Origin: Vicinamibacterales bacterium
GTDB taxonomy: Bacteria; Acidobacteriota; Vicinamibacteria; Vicinamibacterales; 2-12-FULL-66-21
Reading direction: 5' to 3'
Length of the DNA: 64,000 nucleotides
Assembly (NCBI GenBank): GCA_036496585.1
Contig: DASXLB010000022.1
Coordinates: 1 to 64,000 of the forward strand
The notes beneath the pieces were generated by a model, which saw nothing but the letters and a program-made list of their open reading frames with translations, did not search any database and was not told where the DNA came from. Both the position numbers and the translations under genes were made by a program. Below, piece by piece: positions 51,475 through 58,496 of the stretch; position 1 is the stretch's first letter, and the number at the start of each line of letters is the position of its first letter.

Positions 51475-52308
51475 ATGCGATCGAGCGTGATGTCGGCGAT
51501 CGTCGCCGGTCTGCTGATCGGTTTTGTCGCGGTGCTGATGATCATGCGCACGCATGCGCCGGCTGTCGTGCCGCCGGCCTCCGCGGTCGCATCCGGCAAA
51601 TCGCTCCTGCCGCCGGCGCTCGTCGTCGACGCGGGGACGGCGCCGCTGCCGCCGGATCAAGCGCGCTCGGCCGCGCTGTTCGAGCAGAACCGGGCGCGCC
51701 CCTCGGATCCCGATCTCGCATCCGAGTACGACGACCTCAACAACGCGTACTTTGCGAACATCCTTCCGGCGCCGCGGGTGCGCTGGGAGAGCGGGCTGGC
51801 CGACCTGGGTCCGATGATTGCCGATGGCTTTACCGTGCAGGGGCTGACCGACGGCCGCATGATTCTCGTCAACCCGGTTGTCGAGCGCGATCCCGATCAG
51901 CGGCGGCGCGCGTTGTGCCATGAGATGGTGCACATGGCCGTCTGGATGCAGGACAACGGGCACGGACCGGTGTTTCAGGAGCGTCTTCGCGAGTTGTCGC
52001 TGCGCGGCGCGTTCAAGGGCATTGTCGCCACCGATCAGGAGAAAGACACGGCGTTGGCGGAGCTGCGCCGCCAGAGCGCCGACATCGATGCCGAGGAGCG
52101 CGCCCTGCTGACCGATCGCCGGTCGCTCGATCGCACGAGCCCGGCGACGGTCGATGCGTTCAACGATCGCGTCCGCCGGCACCAGGCTGCGATCGCCGGC
52201 CACAATCGCCTCGTCGGGCAGTACAACCTGATGGTGTCGTATCCCGACGGCCTGGCGCGCGAACGGCTCGCCGCGCGTGCCGACGGGACGCCCAACGACA
52301 GTCGGTAA
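51475..52308 (+). CDS. SprT-like zinc metalloprotease, membrane-anchored
   Basis: A 277-residue protein with an N-terminal membrane helix (about 7-25) and an extracytoplasmic SprT-like region. The metal motif is HEMVH at 149-153 in ALCHEMVHMAVW, with His163 in DNGHGPVF as a likely third ligand. Upstream are the family strands (NILPAPRVRWESGLADLG, GRMILVNPVVERDPDQRRRA). A long C-terminal helix (about 185-255, DTALAELRRQSADIDAEERA) forms a coiled coil. SprT/Spartan proteins are cytoplasmic, so the membrane anchor is unusual. The target is unknown. Confidence 0.7.
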   Translation: MRSSVMSAIVAGLLIGFVAVLMIMRTHAPAVVPPASAVASGKSLLPPALVVDAGTAPLPPDQARSAALFEQNRARPSDPDLASEYDDLNNAYFANILPAPRVRWESGLADLGPMIADGFTVQGLTDGRMILVNPVVERDPDQRRRALCHEMVHMAVWMQDNGHGPVFQERLRELSLRGAFKGIVATDQEKDTALAELRRQSADIDAEERALLTDRRSLDRTSPATVDAFNDRVRRHQAAIAGHNRLVGQYNLMVSYPDGLARERLAARADGTPNDSR

Positions 52309-52440
52309 TCCGGTCAGGCGCCCTCCGACTCCAGACGTTCGACCTCCGGCCTCCGGAACCCGCGCCACTGGCCGCCGCGCGACCGCCGTTCGCCGATCCT
52401 CCCGATCCGCCGCGTCGGCCGCGCGTATCTTCTCCACGAG

Positions 52441-53367
52441 ATGACCACACCACAGGACGTGCTCACGGTCACCGGAGCGCGCAAGAAATTCGGCGACGTC
52501 ATGGCGCTCGACGGCGCCTCTTTGACACTGAAAGAGGGTGAGCTCCTCGCCCTGCTCGGGCCCAACGGCGCGGGCAAGACCACGCTCATCCGCGCGATTT
52601 CGGGTCGCGTTCAGCTCGACGGGGGCGAGATTCGCCTGTTCGGTGAGCCGTTGAGCGGTCAACGGACGCCGCCGCAGCTCGGCATCGTGCCGCAGGAAGT
52701 CGCGATTTACCCGTCGCTCACCGCGCGCGAGAACCTGGCCGCGTTCGCGCGGCTGCAAGGGGTCGCGACGCGCGAGATCTTCGATCGCGTCGCCTGGGCG
52801 CTCGGCGCCACCGCGCTGGCCGACCGCGCCGACGAGCCGATCAAGGCCTTCTCGGGCGGCATGAAGCGCCGGTTGAACATCGCCTGCGGCGTCCTCCACC
52901 GCCCGCGCGTCGTCCTGCTCGACGAGCCGACCGTCGGCGTCGATCCGCAGAGTCGGGAGCGGATCTACGACATGCTGGCCGGGCTGACCGCCGAGGGGGT
53001 GTCGCTCCTCCTGACCACGCATCACCTCGAGGAAGCGGAAGCGCGCTGCTCGCGGACCGTGATCATCGATCGCGGACGGGTGATTGCCGACGGTACCTTG
53101 TCGGAACTGGTCGCGCAGACGGTGGGCGGTCACCGTCTCGTGACGCTGCGGCTCGACGCGGCGCCGCGGACGATGCCGGCGGGCGCCGAAGCGGACACGC
53201 AGGACCCGCGCCTGCTGCGCGCGCGCGTCGACGACGTGGCGAGGGACCTGCCGGCGCTGCTCGCCGCCGCGAGTGCGTCGGGGGCGGCGATCCTGGACGT
53301 CGACGTCCGAGGGCCGAGCCTCCAGGCGGTCTTCATTCACCTGACTGGAAGGGAGCTGAGGGAATGA
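52441..53367 (+). CDS. ABC-2 type exporter ATP-binding protein
   Basis: A 308-residue ATPase. Walker A is GPNGAGKTTLI, the signature is FSGGMKRRLNIACGV, Walker B is VVLLDEPTVGVDP and the switch His is in LLTTHHLEEAEA. The C-terminal DUF4162-like part is about 235-308. This type powers ABC-2 permeases that export drugs, lipids or polysaccharide. TATCTT lies 9 bases before the ATG, and the 131-base gap upstream is GC-rich with no other feature. It overlaps the permease by 4 bases (ATGA). Confidence 0.93.
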   Translation: MTTPQDVLTVTGARKKFGDVMALDGASLTLKEGELLALLGPNGAGKTTLIRAISGRVQLDGGEIRLFGEPLSGQRTPPQLGIVPQEVAIYPSLTARENLAAFARLQGVATREIFDRVAWALGATALADRADEPIKAFSGGMKRRLNIACGVLHRPRVVLLDEPTVGVDPQSRERIYDMLAGLTAEGVSLLLTTHHLEEAEARCSRTVIIDRGRVIADGTLSELVAQTVGGHRLVTLRLDAAPRTMPAGAEADTQDPRLLRARVDDVARDLPALLAAASASGAAILDVDVRGPSLQAVFIHLTGRELRE

Positions 53368-54632
53368 TCGCGACGTTGTTTCGCGTGAGCTGGACGAATC
53401 TGAAGCGCGACCGCGTCGCGCAGGCGCTGACGTTCCTGCTGCCGATCATGTTCTTCTCGATTTTCGCGACGGTCTTCGGCAACCAGGGACGGAACACCGG
53501 GACGCCGGTCATCCGGGTGGCCGTCGTCGACGAAGACGGCAGCGAGTTGAGCCGGCGCCTCGTCGAAGGGCTGACGCACGAGAAGTCGCTGCGGCTCAGG
53601 ACCACCGTCGGCGCTGACGGGCGCGGTGCGCCGCTCGACGCCGACGCGGCGCGGGTGCTCGTCCGCGGCGGCGACGTGCCGGTGGCGATCGTGCTGCCGC
53701 GGGGGTTCGGCGCGGCGGGGGCGCGCTTCGGGTCGTCGAGCTCGGCCCGGGTGCAGCTGCTGGCCGACATGTCGGACCCCGTCGCGCCGCAGATGGTGAG
53801 CGGGCTGCTCCAGAAGGTGTCGTTCACGGCCGCGCCGGACCTCATGATGCAGAACGGCGTGCGCCAGTTCGAGCGCTACGCCGGTGCCCTCACCCCGCAA
53901 CAGCGCGACGCCGTCGGCGCGTGGCTGCCGCGGTTGAAGGCCGGCGGCGCCACCGTAGGAACCGGCGAAGCGGCGGCCGTGCTCGGGATCGGCATCGACA
54001 CCGTCGACGTGATGCGTCAGGGCAACAGCGAGAGCCTCGTCTCGTTCTACGCCGCCGGCATCGGCGTCATGTTCCTGCTCTTCTCGGTGTCGGGCGCGAG
54101 CGGCTCGCTCCTCGACGAAGTGGACACCGGCACGCTCGATCGCGTGCTGTCGACACGCGTCGGCATGACCGGCCTGCTCGCCGCGAAGTGGCTGTTCATC
54201 GCCTTCGTCGGCGCATCGCAGCTGACCGTCATGTTCCTGTGGGGACGCCTCGCCTTTGGCGTCGATCTCTTCCATCACCTGCCAGGCTTCGCGGTGATGA
54301 CGGTGTTTACGGCCGCCGCGGCGAGCGCGTTCGGGCTGCTGCTCGCCACGCTCGCCCGGACCCGCGCGCAGCTCTCGGGCATCGGGACGATCCTCATCCT
54401 GACGATGTCGGCGCTCGGCGGCAGCATGTTTCCGCGGTTCCTGATGTCGGAGTCGATGCAGCGTATCGGGCTGCTGACGTTCAACGCCTGGGCGCTCGAC
54501 GGCTACCTGAAGGTGTTCTGGCGCGACGCGCCGGTGTGGCAGTTGTGGCCGCAGGTGCTGGTGCTCTCCGCGATCGCCGCAGTCATGCTGTCGCTGGCGC
54601 GCCTGTGCGCGCGGCGCTGGGAGCACACCTGA
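53364..54632 (+). CDS. ABC-2 type exporter permease
   Basis: A 422-residue permease. The first membrane helix (about 19-36, ALTFLLPIMFFSIFATVFG) is followed by a large extracytoplasmic domain (about 40-220) and five hydrophobic segments in the C-terminal half, including VSFYAAGIGVMFLLFSVSGA, LLDEVDTGTLDRVLSTRVG (coupling helix), and LSGIGTILILTMSALGGSMFPRFLM, the family's typical ending. It pairs with the ATPase gene with which it overlaps. The substrate is not predictable. Confidence 0.93.
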   Translation: MIATLFRVSWTNLKRDRVAQALTFLLPIMFFSIFATVFGNQGRNTGTPVIRVAVVDEDGSELSRRLVEGLTHEKSLRLRTTVGADGRGAPLDADAARVLVRGGDVPVAIVLPRGFGAAGARFGSSSSARVQLLADMSDPVAPQMVSGLLQKVSFTAAPDLMMQNGVRQFERYAGALTPQQRDAVGAWLPRLKAGGATVGTGEAAAVLGIGIDTVDVMRQGNSESLVSFYAAGIGVMFLLFSVSGASGSLLDEVDTGTLDRVLSTRVGMTGLLAAKWLFIAFVGASQLTVMFLWGRLAFGVDLFHHLPGFAVMTVFTAAAASAFGLLLATLARTRAQLSGIGTILILTMSALGGSMFPRFLMSESMQRIGLLTFNAWALDGYLKVFWRDAPVWQLWPQVLVLSAIAAVMLSLARLCARRWEHT

Positions 54633-54655
54633 TCACGCCGGTGTCGCGCAGCTTG

Positions 54656-54661
54656 TAGACT
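54656..54661 (+). promoter_or_regulatory. -10-like hexamer of a probable leaderless message
   Basis: TAGACT ends 7 bases before the GTG at 54669 and only one base before the GTG at 54663, so the second GTG fits transcription starting on the start codon. Confidence 0.4.
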
Positions 54662-54668
54662 GGTGAGC

Positions 54669-55490
54669 GTGAAGATCGCGCTCATCCAGCAGCACGCGTC
54701 TCCTGACAAGGCGGCGAACGTCGCACGGGGGCTGGCGGCGGTCGATGCCGCCGCGCGCGCCGGTGCGCGGCTCGCTGTCTTCGCAGAGCTCGCCTTCGAG
54801 CGCTTCTACCCGCAGCATCCGGCCGGCGCCGGCGCGCACGAGCTCGCGGAAACGGTCCCCGGCCCGATCACCGACGCGTTCGCCGAGCGCGCCAGGCGCC
54901 ATGACATGGTGATCGTGCTCAACCTCTATGAACGCGACGGCGCCGACGCCTACGACTGCTCACCGGTCATCGACGCGGACGGTCGCCTGCTCGGCCGGAC
55001 ACGGATGGTCCACATCACCGAGTACGCCTGTTTCCACGAGCAGGGCTACTACACACCCGGTGACACGGGTGCCCCGGTCTATGACACGCGCGCCGGACGG
55101 ATCGGCGTGGCGATCTGCTACGACCGTCACTTTCCGGAATACATGCGCGCGCTGGCGGTGGCGGGCGCCGATCTCGTCGTGGTGCCGCAGGCCGGCGCGG
55201 TGGGCGAGTGGCCCGACGGGCTCTACGAGGCCGAGATGCGCGTCGCCGCGTTTCAGAACGGCTATCACGTCGCGCTGTGCAACCGCGTCGGCGCGGAAGA
55301 GTGTCTGACCTTCGCCGGCGAGTCGTTCGTTTGCGCGCCCGACGGCCAGGTCGTGGCGCGGGCGCCCGCCATGGCCGACACGATTCTCTACGCCGACCTC
55401 GACCCGGCGGCCAACGGACGATCACACGCGCGGCAGCTGTTCCTGCGTCATCGCCGCCCGGAGCTCTACGCGGCGTGGGTCGGTCGATGA
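54669..55490 (+). CDS. Nitrilase-superfamily carbon-nitrogen hydrolase
   Basis: A 273-residue protein of the CN-hydrolase fold, N-carbamoylputrescine-amidase-like in length and motifs. Glu40 is in FAELAFERFYP and the nucleophile is Cys150 in GVAICYDRHFPEY. The usual catalytic Lys motif (YRKxHI) reads GRTRMVHI, placing Met113 at the Lys position by hand alignment. Either a nearby residue substitutes or activity differs. The GTG at 54669 is chosen because a -10-like hexamer lies 7 bases before it and the product begins like relatives (KIALIQQ); the GTG at 54663 is two codons upstream. It overlaps the next gene. Confidence 0.82.
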   Translation: MKIALIQQHASPDKAANVARGLAAVDAAARAGARLAVFAELAFERFYPQHPAGAGAHELAETVPGPITDAFAERARRHDMVIVLNLYERDGADAYDCSPVIDADGRLLGRTRMVHITEYACFHEQGYYTPGDTGAPVYDTRAGRIGVAICYDRHFPEYMRALAVAGADLVVVPQAGAVGEWPDGLYEAEMRVAAFQNGYHVALCNRVGAEECLTFAGESFVCAPDGQVVARAPAMADTILYADLDPAANGRSHARQLFLRHRRPELYAAWVGR

Positions 55491-55900
55491 CGCCGCGGCT
55501 GGTCGGCACGTGGCGTCTGGTCGCGTACGAGACCGACGAACTGGAAGGCAAGCGCGGCAAGCCGTACGGCGACGCGGTCGGCCGGCTCGACTACGACGAC
55601 CACGGCAACATGTCGGGCCACGTGATGCGCCCGGGACGGGCCCGCGTCGAGCTCGGCGATGGCAACGCGCAGCAGGTGCGCGCCGCGTATCTGGGCTACA
55701 TCGCCTACTTCGGCACCTACGAAGTTGCGCCCGACGGCAGGAGCGTCGTCCATCACGTGCACGGATCGCTGAACCCGGCGTGGGTCGGCGGCCATCAGGT
55801 GCGCCAGATGCGGTTCGACGGCGAGCGCCTGATTCTCAGCGCCGACGTCCATAAGGGCGGGGAGACCGTTACGCACACGCTGACGTGGGAAAGGGGATGA
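55487..55900 (+). CDS. Lipocalin-like domain protein
   Basis: A 137-residue protein of the Lipocalin_5 type, without a signal peptide. It begins LVGTWRLVAYETDELEGK, has YDDHGNMSGHVMRPGRARV and AAYLGYIAYFGTYEVAPDG, and ends with HHVHGSLNPAWVGGHQVRQM and strands closing the barrel. Members bind or modify small hydrophobic compounds in secondary metabolism, but the specificity is unknown. The ATG shares bases with the stop of the nitrilase-family gene (ATGA), so the two probably work in one pathway. Confidence 0.78.
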   Translation: MTPRLVGTWRLVAYETDELEGKRGKPYGDAVGRLDYDDHGNMSGHVMRPGRARVELGDGNAQQVRAAYLGYIAYFGTYEVAPDGRSVVHHVHGSLNPAWVGGHQVRQMRFDGERLILSADVHKGGETVTHTLTWERG

Positions 55901-56511
55901 GGGGGCTGGCGGCGACGGTGCCAAGGGTGCTAAGGGTGCCAACGGTGCTAAAGGTGCTGGTGCCAAGGGTGCTAGGGGTGCCAAGGGTGCTGATGGTGCT
56001 GGGGCCAAGGGTGCTAACGGTGCCAAGGGTGCTGATGGTGCTGGTGCCAAGGGTGCTAACGGTGCCAAGGGTGCTGATGGTGCTGGTGCTGGCGGCGGGG
56101 CTGCTGGTTGGGTGCGATGGGCTGCGCGTCAAGGAAGGCGTCTTCGACACTGTCGACGAGGCGCGGGCGGCGGGGGCGGTGGCGGCGGGGTGGGTGCCGG
56201 ACACGCTGCCGAGGTCGGCACGCGATCTTCGCGAGGGGCACCTGCCGGATGGGCGCTACTGGGGGGTGTTCACGTTTCCCGCCGCGGACGAGGCGGGTGT
56301 GCGCGCACTGCTCGGCGACGAGATCACCAGCGGCACGCTCGAGTGCGATGCGCCTGGACGCCTCGAGTGGTGGCCGTCGCTCATCCGCACCCCGGTAGAA
56401 GTGACACAGGTACGGGCGACGGGATTCCGCGTGTATCACTCGGCCGGCGGCCGCATCTTCGTCGTGAACTGGGGACAGGGACGCGCGTACTACTGGCACA
56501 GCCCGGCCTGA
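55897..56511 (+). CDS. Lipoprotein with minisatellite-encoded signal region
   Basis: From the ATG at 55897 the product is 204 residues. The first about 60 are encoded by a minisatellite and read as repeats of VPRVLMVL and VPRVLTVP. They run into a lipobox, LLVGCDG. The mature part (about 130 residues, GVFDTVDEARAAGAVAAGW, WWPSLIRTPVEVTQV, YHSAGGRIFVVNWG) is a small domain I do not recognise. In-frame ATGs at 55993, 56035 and 56077 each follow an AAGGGTGCTG-type ribosome-binding site. The ATG at 56035 would give a normal 27-residue lipoprotein signal, so the true start may be there. Confidence 0.65.
   Translation: MRGLAATVPRVLRVPTVLKVLVPRVLGVPRVLMVLGPRVLTVPRVLMVLVPRVLTVPRVLMVLVLAAGLLVGCDGLRVKEGVFDTVDEARAAGAVAAGWVPDTLPRSARDLREGHLPDGRYWGVFTFPAADEAGVRALLGDEITSGTLECDAPGRLEWWPSLIRTPVEVTQVRATGFRVYHSAGGRIFVVNWGQGRAYYWHSPA
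55939..56091 (+). repeat. 42-bp minisatellite, about 3.6 units
   Basis: Units lie at 55939-55980 (degenerate), 55981-56022, 56023-56064 and a partial one at 56065-56091. The 55981 and 56023 units differ by one base. Each full unit contains CCAAGGGTGCTGATGGTGCT near its start and GCTAACGGTG at its end, with a 21-base sub-period. The period is a multiple of three, so copy-number change keeps the reading frame. Confidence 0.9.
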
Positions 56512-56533
56512 CGCGCGGTCGGGCATGGATGAG

Positions 56534-56560
56534 TTGCGTCGTCAACGTGACTGATATACT
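56534..56560 (+). promoter_or_regulatory. Extended -10 promoter of the VWFA-related genes
   Basis: TGATATACT (56552-56560) is an extended -10 element. TTGCGT at 56534-56539 is a possible -35 with a short 15-base spacer. The leader to the ATG at 56590 is about 23 bases and includes GAGGAG. Confidence 0.55.
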
Positions 56561-56589
56561 GCCCACGCCTGCCAGCTCCGAGGAGTGCC

Positions 56590-58479
56590 ATGCGTCGTTG
56601 CGTGTTCGCCGCAACGGTGTGCGCGTCTGCTGTCGTCGCCGCCGCCGCCCAACAGCCCACCGATCGCCAGACGTTCCGCAGTGGACGCGATGTCCTGACG
56701 ATCGAGGTCGCCGTTCGGAGCGACGATGGCAAGCCACTGACGGATCTGCAGCCATCCGACTTCATGGTTCGCGTCGACGGGCAGGCGCGCAGCGTCGTCG
56801 GTGCGCAGCTGTTCGCCGGCCGACGCGCTTCCTCAAACGTTGCGGTCCCCGGTTTGTCGGCGGTCACGCGCAACACCGACGAGATGCCGGGACGCATCGT
56901 CGTGATCGCGGTCGACAGGATGTCGATCCGCAGTGGAGGCGAGCGTCCCGCCGTGGAGGCGGCGTCGCGGCTCGTTGAGAGCCTGACGCCCGCCGATGCC
57001 GTCGGCGCCGTCGGTATTCCCGGCGCCGTGACTGATCTCTCGCGCGATCACGCAGCCGCAATTGACGCCGTGCGCCACATGGGCGGGACGGCGGTCGCGA
57101 TTCCGGCGTCGATGCCGATGTCCTGGACGCTGGCCCTCGAGTACGAGCAGCAGTGCATACGATTGGGACAGAGACCGGACTGGTGCCAGAAGTACTCCGA
57201 GCCCGAGGTCAAGCAGATGCTGATGGCGGGACGTGCGCAGGCCGAAACGACTCTGTCGAACATCGAGAGCGTCGTCGATCGCCTCGCCCCGCTGCGCGCC
57301 CCGAAGAGCCTGGTGGTGCTCTCGGGGGGCATTCCGTTCGACCAGACACTGATCGGGCGCTATCGCACGATGGCACAGACGGCTGCCCGCAGTCACACGA
57401 CGCTCTTCATCGTCCATCTCGACCAGCAGTCGTTCGACGCGTCGACGCTGGGAGTTCCCGGGGGCGGAATGGCGTCGTTTGGTCGTGCCGACGCTACGAC
57501 GGATTTTTACGGTGGTCGCGACTATGAAACGGGTCTGGCGACGATTGCCTCTCTCACCGGCGGCGAATTCTTCTTCGGCGTGGGATCCGCACAAGGTCCA
57601 TTCGACCGTATCGCGTCGGAACTGACGTTCTTTTACCAGCTTGGCGTCGAGGCGATCGCCGGGGATGCGGACGGAAAGACGCATCGGATTGAGGTCACGG
57701 TGTCGCGTCCCGGAGCGAAGGTACGGGCGCCGACGGAAACGGCGGTGCGTCCGCACACCCCGCGCACGCCGGTCGACACGCTGAAGGCAGCGCTCGCCGA
57801 ACCGACCGACGTCACGGAACTGCCGCTCGAAGTGGCGACCTACGTCACGCACAGCCACGATCCGTCGAAAGTGCGAGTCGTGATCGCGACGGCGGCTCCG
57901 GATCCCGCGCAGCCGGCTCCCACCCTGTGGGGCAGCACGGTCATGGATGGGCACAAGGTCGTCGGCGCCGTCGGCAGCAACGTCGAGGCGGACGCGCCGG
58001 TGCCGTGGGCCTCGACCGGCACGGTCGAGGTGGCGCCAGGCACGTATCGATTGCGCACCGCGATCGTCAGCGGCGACCGTGTCGGCACGCTGGAGCTGCC
58101 GCTGCCCGCGGGACTGCGAGCGATGGGGGAGGCGCGCGCCAGCGACTTGATCGTCGGCACGATCGAGAACGGACGGCTGGAGCCGCGGCCGCGGGTTGCG
58201 GCGGGGGATAAGCCCATCGCGATGATCGAACTGAGCGCCGGCAAAGCGCTCGACGGCCTGACCGGCACGGTGCTGCTCGTGGCTGATGGCTCCGGCACGC
58301 CGGCGGCGCGCCAGGCGCTGGCGTTCCGCGCGCGCACCGACGACAAGGGCATCGTGCTCGGCGAAGCCCGCCTCGACCTGACGCACGTGACGCCCGGCCG
58401 CTATGTGGCCAGCGCCGTGGTCGAGCAGGACGGCAAGGCGATCGGCCGAGTAAGTCGGAGACTGGACGTCACGAAGTAA
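56590..58479 (+). CDS. VWFA-related acidobacterial protein 1
   Basis: A 629-residue exported protein. The signal peptide (RRCVFAATVCASAVVAAAAQ) is followed by the family's entry segment QTFRSGRDVLTIEVAVRSDDGKPL / TDLQPSDFMVRVDGQAR. A von Willebrand A-like domain comes next (RIVVIAVDRMSIRSGGERPA, SLVVLSGGIPFD, FYQLGVEAIAGDADGKTHRIEV). The expected MIDAS DxSxS reads DRMSI, so metal binding is uncertain. The C-terminal half (about 400-629) is beta-rich. The role of this family is unknown; surface interaction is likely. GAGGAG precedes the ATG. The paralogue follows after 17 bases. Confidence 0.85.
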   Translation: MRRCVFAATVCASAVVAAAAQQPTDRQTFRSGRDVLTIEVAVRSDDGKPLTDLQPSDFMVRVDGQARSVVGAQLFAGRRASSNVAVPGLSAVTRNTDEMPGRIVVIAVDRMSIRSGGERPAVEAASRLVESLTPADAVGAVGIPGAVTDLSRDHAAAIDAVRHMGGTAVAIPASMPMSWTLALEYEQQCIRLGQRPDWCQKYSEPEVKQMLMAGRAQAETTLSNIESVVDRLAPLRAPKSLVVLSGGIPFDQTLIGRYRTMAQTAARSHTTLFIVHLDQQSFDASTLGVPGGGMASFGRADATTDFYGGRDYETGLATIASLTGGEFFFGVGSAQGPFDRIASELTFFYQLGVEAIAGDADGKTHRIEVTVSRPGAKVRAPTETAVRPHTPRTPVDTLKAALAEPTDVTELPLEVATYVTHSHDPSKVRVVIATAAPDPAQPAPTLWGSTVMDGHKVVGAVGSNVEADAPVPWASTGTVEVAPGTYRLRTAIVSGDRVGTLELPLPAGLRAMGEARASDLIVGTIENGRLEPRPRVAAGDKPIAMIELSAGKALDGLTGTVLLVADGSGTPAARQALAFRARTDDKGIVLGEARLDLTHVTPGRYVASAVVEQDGKAIGRVSRRLDVTK

Positions 58480-58496
58480 TCAGCAGGGAGACACCG

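Noticed and set aside
55466..56068. An Ala-Pro-Leu repeat protein on the minus strand of the minisatellite
   Set aside because: It is antisense to the lipocalin-like gene and to the lipoprotein, with no signal or ribosome-binding site.
55884..56140. A collagen-like Gly-X-Y reading (GAKGANGAKGAD repeats) of the minisatellite
   Set aside because: This frame opens after a stop at 55881 and has no start codon before the repeats. The frame leading to the lipobox is the better-supported one.
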